The notes below the pieces were generated by a model. The model saw nothing but the letters and a program-made list of their open reading frames with translations, searched no databases and was not told the origin of the DNA. Positions 23,174 to 32,572 of a stretch of 64,000 nt of DNA are shown here, piece after piece; the stretch's first letter is position 1; each line of letters starts with the position of its first letter. Origin of the DNA: UBA6136 sp044350805 (lineage in GTDB: Bacteria; Pseudomonadota; Gammaproteobacteria; Methylococcales; Methylococcaceae); the NCBI GenBank assembly GCA_044350805.1, contig JBILGU010000009.1, positions 1-64,000 of the forward strand. Reading direction: 5' to 3'. Made by a program: the position numbers and the translations under genes.

Positions 23174-24067
23174 ATGAAGATCAGCACTCTCGCTGCGGCA
23201 GTCGCCGTCGCTCTGGCTGCAACCGCCTGCGGCAAGTCAGACACTCAGCCCAAAATTGTCGCCACCGGCGATGTGATCGCAACCGTCAATGGCAAGCCGA
23301 TCAGCAAGGCCTCTTTCGATATCCTCGCAGAGGAAGTCAATGAGCGCCGTGGAGAAAATAAGATTCCCGACGACAAGATCGTTGATGAACTGATTAAGCG
23401 CGAGCTGCTGAGCCAGGATCTCGTAACCTCCGATGCAATCAAGGACCAGAAGCTGGCTGCCAAGATCGAGAATGCGGAACGTATGTTGCTGTCTCAGGCC
23501 GCTGCTGAGGTCTTCATTGAAAGCGCTACGGTCAGTGATGAAGATCTGAAGAAGGAATATGACGAGCGCGTCGGTCCCATGCAGAAGACCGAATTCCGTG
23601 CCCGCCACATTCTGGTCGACAGCGAAGCGGAAGCCAAGGACCTCATTGCCAAGCTCGCAAAAGGCGAGAAATTCGAAGCCCTGGCCAAGAAGTTCTCCAA
23701 AGATCCCGGTTCCAAGGACAAGGGCGGTGAGCTGGGCTGGTTCAATCCGCAGCAAATGGTCGAGCCTTTCTCCAATGCCGTTGTAGCCCTCAAGAATGGC
23801 GAAACGACCCAGACACCGGTTCAGTCTCAGTTCGGCTGGCACATCATCACCCGTGAAGAGTCACGTGATCAGGCGCCGCCTCCCTTCGACGCGGTCAAGG
23901 ATCAGCTGAAGAGCATGGTTCAGACCAAGAAGCTCCAGGACAAGATCAGTGCCCTTCAGGCCAAGGCTAAGATTGACCGCAAGGCTCCGGCTGCAGCACC
24001 TGCTGCGGCACCTGCCAAGGATGCAGCACCCGCGCCTGCAGCGGCACCGGCTGCCCCCAAGCCCTGA
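23174..24067 (+). CDS. Periplasmic PpiC/parvulin peptidyl-prolyl isomerase
   Basis: A 297-residue exported foldase. A signal peptide MKISTLAAAVAVALAATACGK is followed by a helical SurA-N-like region. The parvulin domain (~150-240) holds EFRARHILVDSEAEAKDLIA, FSKDPGSKDKGGELGWF and FGWHIITREE. The C-terminal ~25 residues are an Ala/Pro repeat (APAAAPAKDAAPAPAA). The Cys after TA could be lipidated but the lipobox is atypical. The upstream in-frame start at 23135 would bring in nothing conserved; GGAATG at 23161 supports 23174. It ends just before a strong bidirectional terminator. Confidence 0.93.
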   Translation: MKISTLAAAVAVALAATACGKSDTQPKIVATGDVIATVNGKPISKASFDILAEEVNERRGENKIPDDKIVDELIKRELLSQDLVTSDAIKDQKLAAKIENAERMLLSQAAAEVFIESATVSDEDLKKEYDERVGPMQKTEFRARHILVDSEAEAKDLIAKLAKGEKFEALAKKFSKDPGSKDKGGELGWFNPQQMVEPFSNAVVALKNGETTQTPVQSQFGWHIITREESRDQAPPPFDAVKDQLKSMVQTKKLQDKISALQAKAKIDRKAPAAAPAAAPAKDAAPAPAAAPAAPKP

Positions 24068-24083
24068 TTCGGGTTCAGAGGCC

Positions 24084-24112
24084 AAAAAAACCGGGCATTG
24101 CCCGGTTTTTTT
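24084..24112 (+). terminator. Intrinsic terminator after parvulin gene
   Basis: CCGGGC and GCCCGG, extended by A-run/T-run pairing, form a stem with a three-base loop (ATT) and a trailing T-tract of seven. It separates the parvulin operon from aroK, 99 bases downstream, and is symmetric enough to work in both directions. Confidence 0.9.
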
Positions 24113-24210
24113 GTGTCCGGATTGACCTCTCAATCCGCTTGGGCTGTGTTTGAGCATCAATTGGAGGAGGGCACCCGTGATATGATCGAAAAATTTGAAT
24201 CTTTCCGGTC

Positions 24211-24744
24211 ATGGCCAAATTCAACAGTATCTTTCTGATCGGCCCGATGGGGGCAGGGAAGAGCACCATCGGTCGCTTGCTGGCCAAGGCCTTGAATGTT
24301 GATTTCGTCGACAGTGACAAGGAAATTGAGCGCAAGACCGGCGTTAGCATCCCCTTGATCTTTGAATATGAGGGAGAAGCGGGATTTCGGCGACGTGAAG
24401 CCGAAGCCATCGAGGATCTGACCTGTCTTAACGGGGTGGTGCTGGCGACTGGGGGTGGGTCGATCCTATTGCCCGAAAATCAGCGCTGTCTCAAGGATCG
24501 GGGCTTTGTCGTCTACCTGCATTGCCCGGTTGAAAAACAGCTGGAGCGAACCCACAAGGACTCCAATCGGCCCCTTCTGCAGACTGAAAACCCTCGTCAG
24601 CGCCTCACGGAACTTTTTGAGATCCGGGAGCCGATTTATCGTCGGGTGGCTGACTTTATCATTGATACCGGCAGTGCCTCCAGCCGAACGCTGGTTCGGC
24701 AAATTCTGAAAGCCCACGAAAAGGCGAATACGCCTAAATATTAA
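24211..24744 (+). CDS. aroK: Shikimate kinase
   Basis: A 177-residue P-loop kinase of the shikimate pathway, phosphorylating shikimate at O3. FLIGPMGAGKSTIGRLLA is the P-loop, VDSDKEIERKTG the DSD substrate motif, FRRREAEAI the RR contact, and GGGSILLPEN the GGG motif. LHCPVEKQLERT and the lid arginine region NRPLLQTENP complete it. Only five bases separate it from aroB, an order seen in many gamma- and betaproteobacteria. Confidence 0.96.
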   Translation: MAKFNSIFLIGPMGAGKSTIGRLLAKALNVDFVDSDKEIERKTGVSIPLIFEYEGEAGFRRREAEAIEDLTCLNGVVLATGGGSILLPENQRCLKDRGFVVYLHCPVEKQLERTHKDSNRPLLQTENPRQRLTELFEIREPIYRRVADFIIDTGSASSRTLVRQILKAHEKANTPKY

Positions 24745-24749
24745 TCGCC

Positions 24750-25832
24750 ATGAGAACTCTGACCGTTGAGCTTCAGGAACGAAGCTATCCCATCTATATC
24801 GGCCCACACCTGCTTGACGAGGCCGAACTGTTTCACCGTCATGTGGATTCGCGTCAGGTCATGATCGTGACCAATGACCGTGTAGCCCCCCTCTATCTTG
24901 ACCGGGTCAAAGCCCATTTTGAGGGTCGGGACGTGGCTGTCGTCGTCCTTCCGGATGGAGAAAAATACAAGACGCTGGAGTCGGCCGATGCGGTTTATGA
25001 GGAGCTTCTGGCGCGTCGATTCAGCCGGACGGCTCATCTGATTGCGCTCGGTGGTGGCGTTATCGGCGATCTTGGTGGGTTTGTCGCGGCCACCTATCAG
25101 CGTGGCATTCCTTTTGTCCAGGTCCCAACGACCTTGCTTTCTCAGGTGGATTCATCGGTCGGGGGAAAAACGGCGGTGAATCACGCGCGTGGCAAGAACA
25201 TGATCGGAGCCTTCTATCAGCCCAAGTGCGTCATTGCCGATATGAGCACGCTAGATACGCTTGAGGATCGTGAACTCTCTGCCGGTCTTGCCGAGGTCAT
25301 CAAGTATGGTCTGATTCGTGACCTTCCTTTTCTGGAGTGGCTGGAATCAGGCATCGAAAAATTGGTCGCGCGCGATGGTGACGCCTTGGCTGAAGCGGTG
25401 GAGCGATCCTGTCGTAACAAGGCAGAGGTCGTTGCGCGGGATGAGCGTGAGACCGGTGAGCGGGCAACCTTGAATCTCGGACATACCTTTGGCCATGCCG
25501 TTGAAACCGGGATGGGTTACGGGAAGATTCTCCATGGGGAAGCGGTGGCGATTGGTACCTGTCAGGCGGCCGATCTTTCTGAACGACTCGGATTCCTTCA
25601 GTCGGTCGATGTCGCACGGGTCATTTCCATTCTGGAGCGCGCTTTGTTGCCAGTTCGCCCGCCGGAAGCACTCCATGCAGATGATTTTCTGACGCACATG
25701 GCAGTCGATAAAAAGAATGTCGAAGGCCAGCTTCGTGTCATTCTGCTCAAGGCTTTGGGTGAGGCCACATTGCCCATGGGCGTCGATGTCGCGGTGTTAC
25801 GTCAAACCCTTGAAAATTATGGTCGAGACTGA
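24750..25832 (+). CDS. aroB: 3-dehydroquinate synthase
   Basis: A 360-residue NAD-dependent enzyme of aromatic amino acid synthesis. GGGVIGDLGGFVAATYQRG (NAD-binding), TTLLSQVDSSVGGKTAVNH, LNLGHTFGHAVE with zinc ligands, and DKKNVEGQLRVILL near the end are conserved. ATG at 24750 directly follows aroK. About 80 bases separate it from hemE with no clear terminator, but the gap includes a short C-rich/G-rich inverted stretch (CCCCGAC around 25880). Confidence 0.97.
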   Translation: MRTLTVELQERSYPIYIGPHLLDEAELFHRHVDSRQVMIVTNDRVAPLYLDRVKAHFEGRDVAVVVLPDGEKYKTLESADAVYEELLARRFSRTAHLIALGGGVIGDLGGFVAATYQRGIPFVQVPTTLLSQVDSSVGGKTAVNHARGKNMIGAFYQPKCVIADMSTLDTLEDRELSAGLAEVIKYGLIRDLPFLEWLESGIEKLVARDGDALAEAVERSCRNKAEVVARDERETGERATLNLGHTFGHAVETGMGYGKILHGEAVAIGTCQAADLSERLGFLQSVDVARVISILERALLPVRPPEALHADDFLTHMAVDKKNVEGQLRVILLKALGEATLPMGVDVAVLRQTLENYGRD

Positions 25833-25913
25833 TTGATCGCTTCGTTTTCAAAACGATGCTCCGTCCCTTAACGCTTCTCCCCGACGGGGTCGGGGACCAC
25901 GGTCAAACTATCT

Positions 25914-26981
25914 ATGAATACTGAACTTCAGAACGATGTTTTCCTTCGTGCGCTATTGAGAGAGCCGGTCGATCGGACGCCGGTCTGGATGATGCGGCAG
26001 GCGGGGCGATATCTTCCGGAGTACCGTCGGGTCAGGCAGCAGGCGGGCAGTTTCATGAATCTCTGCACCTCCCCTGAATTGGCCTGCGAGGTGACGCTGC
26101 AGCCCCTCGATCGATACCGACTTGATGCGGCGATCCTTTTTTCGGACATTCTGACGATTCCGGATGCCATGGGACTCGGATTGGAATTCGTCGAGGGCGA
26201 GGGCCCTCAGTTTCAGCGCCCGGTGACCTGCGCCGCGGATGTCGATCGCCTGGGTGTGCCTGATCCTGAAAGTGATCTTCGCTATGTCGTCGACGCCGTG
26301 CGCCTGATCAAGCAGGAATTGAAGGGAAGAGTCCCCCTGATTGGTTTTTCAGGAAGCCCTTGGACCCTGGCGACCTATATGATTGAAGGCCGGGGTAGCC
26401 GCGAATTTCGAAAGATCAAGGCGATGCTGTTTGAGCAGCCGAAAGTTTTGCACAGCCTTCTTGATGTGCTGGCCCGTTCCGTAACGAGTTATCTCAACGC
26501 CCAGATTGCCGCCGGAGCTGATGCGGTCATGGTGTTTGATACCTGGGGTGGGATTCTGGCGCCACATCAATACCAGGCCTTCTCCTTGGCCTATGCACAG
26601 AAAATTCGCGAAGGACTCAACCTGGTGCGTGATGGCAAGCGAATCCCTGCAGTACTTTTTACCAAGGGGGGTGGCCAGTGGCTTGAGGTGATGGCGGATT
26701 CAGGCTACGACGCGCTTGGACTCGACTGGACCACCGAAATTGGCGAGGCGCGCTCCCGCATCGGAGATCGAGTCGCGCTTCAGGGAAATCTGGATCCACA
26801 GGCGTTGTACGCCCCAATTCCGGTGCTTCAGGACGAGGTGGGCCGGATTCTGGCCTCCTTTGGCCATGGATCAGGACATGTCTTCAACTTGGGTCATGGG
26901 GTTTGGCCAGACGTCAATCCCGAGCATGTGGGTGCCATGATTGAAGCCGTCCACACGCTCAGTCCTCAGTATCATCGATAG
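25914..26981 (+). CDS. hemE: Uroporphyrinogen decarboxylase
   Basis: A 355-residue enzyme that decarboxylates uroporphyrinogen III to coproporphyrinogen III in heme synthesis. The hallmark PVWMMRQAGRYLPEYR is near residue 22, the second motif GFSGSPWTLATYMIEGRGS near 145, and the HVFNLGHGVWPDVNPEHV end is present. It converges with the APC permease, whose stop is 14 bases away, with no hairpin visible. Confidence 0.97.
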   Translation: MNTELQNDVFLRALLREPVDRTPVWMMRQAGRYLPEYRRVRQQAGSFMNLCTSPELACEVTLQPLDRYRLDAAILFSDILTIPDAMGLGLEFVEGEGPQFQRPVTCAADVDRLGVPDPESDLRYVVDAVRLIKQELKGRVPLIGFSGSPWTLATYMIEGRGSREFRKIKAMLFEQPKVLHSLLDVLARSVTSYLNAQIAAGADAVMVFDTWGGILAPHQYQAFSLAYAQKIREGLNLVRDGKRIPAVLFTKGGGQWLEVMADSGYDALGLDWTTEIGEARSRIGDRVALQGNLDPQALYAPIPVLQDEVGRILASFGHGSGHVFNLGHGVWPDVNPEHVGAMIEAVHTLSPQYHR

Positions 26982-26995
26982 GCCCAGATCACGCT

Positions 26996-28534
26996 CTATT
27001 CGTCGTCTTCGCTGATGATGGCGGGGGGTTCAGCTTTTTCCGCTTCAGCCAAACGTGCCTGGACGCCCGGCGCTAGATGGCTTTTTCGATAGCCGTAGAG
27101 GAAGTAGAAAACCAGACCCAAAGATCCCCAGACTGGAAAAACCAGCTGCGCCTCGCGGGGAAGGTAAAGAAACAGGATGATGCATCCCAGCATCGCAAGT
27201 GGCGCAACCACCCAGATGGCGGGTGTTTTGAAAGGCCGATGACGGTCGATCTCCGTGACCCTGAGGATCATGACGGCAACGGAGACGATAAAAAACGCAA
27301 ACAGGGTTCCAGAGTTGGAAACGTCCGCCAGGCGCCCCACCGGAAAAAACGCCGCAGAAATCATGACACCAACGCCCGTAATCAGGGTGACGATGTGGGG
27401 AGTCTTGAACTTGGGATGAATCTGACTCAGGAACTCGGGCAGTAATCCGTCGCGGGCCATCACAAAAAAGATCCGGGTCTGAGCGAACAAGAGCATCAGG
27501 ATGACGGAGGGGAGGGCAAGAAACGCGGCAAGCCCAAGGAGGTTGCCGATCTTTGGCCAGCCAATCTCTCGCAAGACCTGGGCGAGCGCCTCTCTTGAGC
27601 AGACGAGGGGATGCTGTCCCGCGGCAATGATTGTTTCACACTGCTGGGTCATGGCAGCTGAGCCTGGATCCAGCGGCTGACCAATCGCATTCATGATCGG
27701 TTGCGCACCGATCGCGCCCACAGCGCCGGCAGACACCAGGAGATAAAAAATCGTACAAATCGCCAAGGAGCCGATCAGGCCAATCGGGACGTTACGCTGA
27801 GGGTTCCGGGTTTCTTCGGCCGCGGTCGAAACGGCATCAAATCCCACGTAGGCAAAGAAAATGGATGCCGCTGCAGCGACAGCGCCGCTCCCTCCTGCCG
27901 GCAGGAAGGGATGGAAGTTCTCCTCCTTGAGGACCGGAAGCGCGATGATGATAAACGCCGTCAAGGCTACGATTTTTACCGCCACGAGGAAGGCGTTGAC
28001 GGTGGCGCTTTCCTTGGTGCCAACGACCAGAAGCCCTGTGACAGCAAAGCTGATCACCACGGCAGGCAAATTGATGAAACCACCTGCAAAAGGCCCATTG
28101 GTCAGGGCTTTGGGAAGATGAATCCCGAGCGAGTGATCCAAAAGCCCCACAAAATAACCCGACCAGCCGACCGCTACCGCACTCGAGGCGACGGCATATT
28201 CCAGAACCAGAGCCCATCCGACCATCCAGGCGATCATCTCCCCAAGAACGGCATAGGTGTAGGTATAGGCTGAACCGGAAACAGGCACCATGGCGGTCAG
28301 TTCGGCGTAGCAGAGCGCCGCCACGGCACAGACAAAGCCCGCAAGGACGAAGGATAGCATCATGCCTGGGCCGGCTTTCTGAGCCGCTTCTGCCGTCAGC
28401 ACAAAGATACCGGTGCCAATCACGGCGCCAATGCCCAGCAAGGTTAATTGAACAGGGCCTAAGGAACGGTGAAGGCTTTTCTTCTCGGCGGTTTCGAGAA
28501 TGGCTTCGAGCGGTTTGATGCGCCAGAAAATCAT
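26996..28534 (-). CDS. APC-family amino acid permease (cationic amino acid transporter type)
   Basis: A 512-residue inner-membrane transporter with about 12 to 14 helices. LLGIGAVIGTGIFVLTAEAA is the APC consensus in the first helix, followed by FVCAVAALCYAELTAMVPVSGSAYTY and FFAYVGFDAVSTAAEETRNPQR. A hydrophilic loop at about residues 290-330 (QQCETIIAAGQHP...LREIG) is as in the CAT/YfnA-like group with a longer extracytoplasmic segment. C-terminal tail acidic. The substrate is probably a basic or other amino acid; not determinable here. Divergent from gloB. Confidence 0.9.
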   Translation of the reverse strand: MIFWRIKPLEAILETAEKKSLHRSLGPVQLTLLGIGAVIGTGIFVLTAEAAQKAGPGMMLSFVLAGFVCAVAALCYAELTAMVPVSGSAYTYTYAVLGEMIAWMVGWALVLEYAVASSAVAVGWSGYFVGLLDHSLGIHLPKALTNGPFAGGFINLPAVVISFAVTGLLVVGTKESATVNAFLVAVKIVALTAFIIIALPVLKEENFHPFLPAGGSGAVAAAASIFFAYVGFDAVSTAAEETRNPQRNVPIGLIGSLAICTIFYLLVSAGAVGAIGAQPIMNAIGQPLDPGSAAMTQQCETIIAAGQHPLVCSREALAQVLREIGWPKIGNLLGLAAFLALPSVILMLLFAQTRIFFVMARDGLLPEFLSQIHPKFKTPHIVTLITGVGVMISAAFFPVGRLADVSNSGTLFAFFIVSVAVMILRVTEIDRHRPFKTPAIWVVAPLAMLGCIILFLYLPREAQLVFPVWGSLGLVFYFLYGYRKSHLAPGVQARLAEAEKAEPPAIISEDDE

Positions 28535-28604
28535 GGGCAGTTCCTCAGTGAATTCCTATCGGTGAAAGATGCGTTTTGCTGGGTATCACTTTAACATCAG
28601 CGAC

Positions 28605-29372
28605 ATGATTGAGTTATTGCAAATCCCCCTCCTCAAGGACAATTATTCCGTGATTGTCCGGGATGCCACTGCCGGTTGGACGCTCGTAGTAGACCCAGCC
28701 CAGGCTGCGCCTGTGGAAAGCGCACTGGACGCTCGCGGTTGGCGTCTCACGCACATTCTGAATACGCACTGGCACGGTGATCATGTGGGAGGGAATCTGG
28801 CGCTGAAAGCGCGTTATGGCGCCAAGGTCATTGGGGCTGCTGCCGTGGGTGAGCCCATTCCTGGGCTCGATCAGGAGGTCTGGGATCAGCAGGCCATCAT
28901 GCTTGAGGGAACCCGTATTGAAGTCCTCAGGGTTTCAGGGCATACCCCACACCATGTGGCCTACTGGCTTCCTGAACACAAGATTCTCTTTGCCGGCGAC
29001 ACTCTCTTTGGGCTGGGTTGCGGGCGGCTTCTCGGGGGAACGGCTGCCGCCCTTTGGGACAGTCTGGATCGCATTCGAAAGCTTCCTCCGGAGACGGAGG
29101 TTTATTGTGCCCATGAGTACACTGAATCCAATGCCCGGTTTGCGGCCAGCGTGGAACCTCAGAACGAGGCCCTTGCCCTTCGCCGTAAGGAAATCGTTCG
29201 TTTGCGGCAGGCTGGGCTTCCCACGGTTCCCTTCAAGCTGGGGGGCGAGATTGCGGCCAATCCATTTCTTCGACCTGAAAGTCCTGAAATCCGGGCTCAT
29301 CTCGGGATGAGTGAGTCGGATTCCAATGGAGAGATCTTCAGGGTTCTTAGAGAGCGAAAGGATGTGTTTTAG
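28605..29372 (+). CDS. gloB: Hydroxyacylglutathione hydrolase (glyoxalase II)
   Basis: A 255-residue metallo-beta-lactamase-fold thioesterase. The binuclear metal motif is LNTHWHGDHVGGN (THxHxDH), with later ligands His in VSGHTPHHVAYW, Asp in LFAGDTLFGLGCGRL, and EVYCAHEYTESNARFA. It releases D-lactate from S-lactoylglutathione. The start was placed at MIELLQIPLLKDNY (28605), which matches family start positions, and not at the ATG 36 bases upstream. The 3' end overlaps the convergent sdhE gene by four bases. Confidence 0.93.
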   Translation: MIELLQIPLLKDNYSVIVRDATAGWTLVVDPAQAAPVESALDARGWRLTHILNTHWHGDHVGGNLALKARYGAKVIGAAAVGEPIPGLDQEVWDQQAIMLEGTRIEVLRVSGHTPHHVAYWLPEHKILFAGDTLFGLGCGRLLGGTAAALWDSLDRIRKLPPETEVYCAHEYTESNARFAASVEPQNEALALRRKEIVRLRQAGLPTVPFKLGGEIAANPFLRPESPEIRAHLGMSESDSNGEIFRVLRERKDVF

Positions 29373-29617
29373 TCGGGGTCGCCAATAAGACCTGGAAAGG
29401 TTCTAAGGCGCATCGCAAGCTCAAGATCGCGCTCGTCTTCTGGCAGGGGGCCTGTGAGTCGATCCCAAAGGAGGGGATCAGAAAGCTCAAGCCAGGTCCG
29501 AAAGCGAATCTTCAGGTCCTCGGGCAAATCAGCATGATGATGATCGAGAAAATGGGCCAAGAGGGCGTCCAGTTCCCGCATGCCGCGTCGGCAACGCCAA
29601 CGAATCTCACCGCTCAT
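29369..29617 (-). CDS. sdhE: Succinate dehydrogenase assembly factor SdhE
   Basis: An 82-residue SdhE/SDHAF2 homologue. Its conserved RGMRELDALLAHFL motif (positions ~11-24) carries the RGxxE signature needed for covalent FAD attachment to SdhA; GLELSDP-like WLELSDPLLWDRLTGP follows. It is the last gene of the sdh operon (overlapping sdhB's stop), and it converges with gloB. Confidence 0.94.
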   Translation of the reverse strand: MSGEIRWRCRRGMRELDALLAHFLDHHHADLPEDLKIRFRTWLELSDPLLWDRLTGPLPEDERDLELAMRLRTFPGLIGDPD

Positions 29618-30408
29618 TTTTGGGCGATTGCAGGAAGCTGTGCAACGGCCTTTTTGATATCGGCAATGGCCTTGGCGGGATTGAGGCCCTTAGGGCAGGC
29701 ATCGGTACAGTTCATGATGGTATGGCACCGATACAGCTTGAAGGCGTCATCGAGGGCTCTTAAACGCTCCTCAGTGGCTTCATCTCGACTGTCATTGATC
29801 CAGCGGGCCGCCTGCAGCAGAACGGCCGGCCCAAGGTACTGATCGCCATTCCACCAGTAGCTTGGACAACTGGTCGAGCAGCAGGCACAAAGGACACACT
29901 CGACCAGCCCCTCGAGAAGGTGTCGTTCTTCAACCGACTGGAGGCGCTCTCCGGTTTTCGGGGGCTCCGAAACGGTCTTGATCCAGGGTTCAACGGCGGC
30001 GTATTGTCGATAAATACCGGAAAGATCGGGGACCAGATCCTTGATGACCGGAAGGTGAGGAAGGGGATAGATCCGGATCGGGCCCTTAAGATCATCCAGT
30101 GCGTGGGTACAGGCGAGGGTGTTACGGCCATTGATGTTCATGGCGCAGGAGCCACAGACGCCCTCTCTGCAGGATCTTCTGAAGGTCAGGCTGCTGTCAA
30201 TCTCGTTCTTGATCTTGAAAAGAGCATCCAGAACCATGGGCCCTAGGGCGTCACGGTCCAACTCGAAGCGGTCCAGGCGCGGCTGGTCCGGCGTTTCAGG
30301 ATCGAAGCGATAAACCTCGACAACCAGAATATTTTGAATTTCCTTTGCAGCGGGATAGGTTTTGCCGGGCCCGACACGGGCATCCTTGGGGAGTGAGAAT
30401 TCGACCAT
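29614..30408 (-). CDS. sdhB: Succinate dehydrogenase iron-sulfur subunit
   Basis: A 264-residue subunit of complex II carrying the electron wire. The [2Fe-2S] motif is SCREGVCGSCAMNING...TLAC. The two C-terminal clusters are CVLCACCSTSCPSYW and NCTDACPKGLNPAKAI. An in-frame TTG at 30426 would overlap sdhA more deeply; the ATG at 30408 (MVEFSLPKD) begins 15 bases after the sdhA stop. It overlaps sdhE by four bases, in an operon sdhCDAB-sdhE. Confidence 0.96.
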   Translation of the reverse strand: MVEFSLPKDARVGPGKTYPAAKEIQNILVVEVYRFDPETPDQPRLDRFELDRDALGPMVLDALFKIKNEIDSSLTFRRSCREGVCGSCAMNINGRNTLACTHALDDLKGPIRIYPLPHLPVIKDLVPDLSGIYRQYAAVEPWIKTVSEPPKTGERLQSVEERHLLEGLVECVLCACCSTSCPSYWWNGDQYLGPAVLLQAARWINDSRDEATEERLRALDDAFKLYRCHTIMNCTDACPKGLNPAKAIADIKKAVAQLPAIAQK

Positions 30409-30422
30409 GATTTGCAATCGCC

Positions 30423-32210
30423 TCAATAGACCCGGGGGGCCGGTGGCACGGGATCGACATCAGCCGAGAGTGGTTGCAGGTGCACCGGTCTTAAGGACTC
30501 AGTAATCGTGCCCTTCGCATCAATCCATGTCATGGAGTGGTTCAGCCAGTGCGCATCATCCCGCTCGGGATAGTCCTCCCGAGCGTGTGCCCCGCGGCTT
30601 TCGGTGCGTTGTCTTGCGGCAGACATCGTGACCTGAGCCTGACCGATCAGATTATCGAGCTCGAGGGTTTCTGCAAGATCGGTATTAAAGATCAGCCCAT
30701 GATCCTGAATTCCAATCTCCTTAAACCGCATTGCGACGTCCTTCAGGAGCGTTTCACCCTCTTCAAGCACATCCCCTCGTCTGAAGACGCTGGCATGAGA
30801 CTGCATGACGCGCTGCATCGCAAGACGCACCTCCGCAGTCGGATGCTTGCCAGAGGCCCAGCGCAGCTGGTCAAAGCGGGCGATCAGAGGATCCACAGAT
30901 GAAACGGGAAGATCCGCATGGGGCTTGCCGGGTGCGAGGATTTCAGCGCAGCGAAGACCGGCTGCGCGGCCGAATACAACCAGATCGAGAAGGGAATTGG
31001 ATCCCAGGCGATTCGCCCCGTGCACGGAGACGCAGGCGCCTTCGCCAATGGCCATCAGGCCGGGAACGACCGCTTCGGGGTCCCCATCCCGCAAGGTCAC
31101 AACCTCGGTTTTATAGTTCGTTGGGATCCCCCCCATGTTGTAGTGCACCGTAGGAAGGACCGGGATCGGTTCCTTTCGAACGTCAATGCCGCCGAAAATC
31201 CGGGCGGTTTCGGCAATTCCGGGCAGCCGCTCGTCGATGACCTTGGGGTCGAGATGTTCGAGATGGAGATGAACAAAATCCTTGTGGGGTCCAATTCCGC
31301 GACCCTCACGGATTTCCACCGTGATCGCCCGGCTGACCACGTCTCTGGACGCGAGGTCCTTGGCGTGCGGCGCGTAGCGGGGCATGAAACGTTCGCCCTC
31401 GGAGTTGGTGAGATAGCCGCCTTCACCCCGTGCCCCCTCGGTAATTAAACACCCGGAACCATAGATGCCGGTGGGGTGGAACTGCACGAACTCCATGTCC
31501 TGGAGCGGGAGGCCCGCCCGAAGGATCATGCCATTTCCATCCCCGGTGCAGGTATGCGCCGAAGTTGAAGAAAGATAGCAGCGACCATAGCCGCCGGTGG
31601 CAAGAATGACCTGGTGAGCCTTAAAGAGATGCAGCGTGCCGTCTTCAAGCGACCAGGCCAAGACGCCCCGACAGGCGCCATCGACCATGATGAGGTCCAG
31701 CGTGATGAATTCGACAAAGAACTGGACCTTTCTTTTGAGCGATTGCTGGTAAAGGGTATGGAGAATCGCATGACCGGTCTGGTCAGCAGCCGCGCAGGTT
31801 CTTTTCGCTTGACCCTCGCCAAAGCGCGTCGTCATGCCTCCGAAGGAGCGCTGATAAATGCGACCATCTTCGGTTCGTGAAAAAGGGACGCCATAGCGCT
31901 CAAGTTCGAGGACTGCAGGAATGGCTTCCCGACACAGAACTTCGATGGCGTCCTGATCGCCAAGCCAATCGGACCCTTTGATGGTGTCATACATGTGCCA
32001 ACGCCAGTCATCTTCACCCATGTTTCCCAGAGCGGCGCTGATGCCGCCTTGCGCCGCAACAGTATGGCTTCGCGTGGGAAAGACCTTGGTAATGCAGGCC
32101 GTATTAAAACCTTGCTCGGCCAGCGCCAGCGAGGCGCGAAGCCCCGCACCACCGGCACCGACCACCACGACGTCCAGTGCATGTTCGATCAGGGGGTAGG
32201 TTGATTTCAT
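30423..32210 (-). CDS. sdhA: Succinate dehydrogenase flavoprotein subunit
   Basis: A 595-residue FAD-containing catalytic subunit. The N-terminal Rossmann motif VVVVGAGGAGLRASLALAEQ and the FAD-linked His in SHTVAAQGGISAALG are present, as are LATGGYGRCYLS, HGANRLGSNSLLDLVVFG and the substrate-binding RE-SRGAHAREDYPERDD end. The start MKSTYPLIEHALDVVVVG is at 32210, where ATG overlaps the sdhD stop (ATGA). A long extra N-terminus reading from 32423 is a run-through of the sdhD region and is rejected. Confidence 0.97.
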   Translation of the reverse strand: MKSTYPLIEHALDVVVVGAGGAGLRASLALAEQGFNTACITKVFPTRSHTVAAQGGISAALGNMGEDDWRWHMYDTIKGSDWLGDQDAIEVLCREAIPAVLELERYGVPFSRTEDGRIYQRSFGGMTTRFGEGQAKRTCAAADQTGHAILHTLYQQSLKRKVQFFVEFITLDLIMVDGACRGVLAWSLEDGTLHLFKAHQVILATGGYGRCYLSSTSAHTCTGDGNGMILRAGLPLQDMEFVQFHPTGIYGSGCLITEGARGEGGYLTNSEGERFMPRYAPHAKDLASRDVVSRAITVEIREGRGIGPHKDFVHLHLEHLDPKVIDERLPGIAETARIFGGIDVRKEPIPVLPTVHYNMGGIPTNYKTEVVTLRDGDPEAVVPGLMAIGEGACVSVHGANRLGSNSLLDLVVFGRAAGLRCAEILAPGKPHADLPVSSVDPLIARFDQLRWASGKHPTAEVRLAMQRVMQSHASVFRRGDVLEEGETLLKDVAMRFKEIGIQDHGLIFNTDLAETLELDNLIGQAQVTMSAARQRTESRGAHAREDYPERDDAHWLNHSMTWIDAKGTITESLRPVHLQPLSADVDPVPPAPRVY

Positions 32211-32572
32211 GGGGCGACTCCGGTGTGAAGAACCCAAAGCGCACCGAGTCCAGTCACGGAGGAAAAAACCAGAAGAATTCGAGTGATGAGTAAAGAGAGT
32301 CCCCGCAGCGAGGGGGTGGCGATGTAATCCATCAGGATCGAGCGAATCCCAAGGCCTGCGTGCAGGGCGGCCATCACGATGAGGCTGGCCAGAGCGATGG
32401 CATTCCAAGGCGAATGAACCCACTCCACCAGACGACCCTGATTCAAACCTGGAAGAAAGGCAAGGTGGAGGCCCAGCCAGGGAATCAGGAACATCAACAC
32501 CAGTGCGGTTCCGCGCTCAAGAAGCCAGTCTGTTCGCCCCCTCTCGTGGGTATAGACGGGATGGTGCTTCAT
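32207..32572 (-). CDS. sdhD: Succinate dehydrogenase membrane anchor subunit D
   Basis: A 121-residue protein with three hydrophobic helices (LVLMFLIPWLGLHLAFLPG, NAIALASLIVMAALHAGLGI, LITRILLVFSSVTGLGALWV). The central HAGLGIRSILMDY has the His that ligates heme b and the Asp-Tyr of the quinone site. It overlaps both neighbours by four bases (ATGA), so sdhC-sdhD-sdhA are translationally coupled. Confidence 0.93.
   Translation of the reverse strand: MKHHPVYTHERGRTDWLLERGTALVLMFLIPWLGLHLAFLPGLNQGRLVEWVHSPWNAIALASLIVMAALHAGLGIRSILMDYIATPSLRGLSLLITRILLVFSSVTGLGALWVLHTGVAP

Noticed and set aside
32211..32423. N-terminal extension of sdhA by 71 codons
   Set aside because: The extension is an alternative reading of sdhD sequence; the ATG at 32210 overlaps the sdhD stop and gives the conserved SdhA start.
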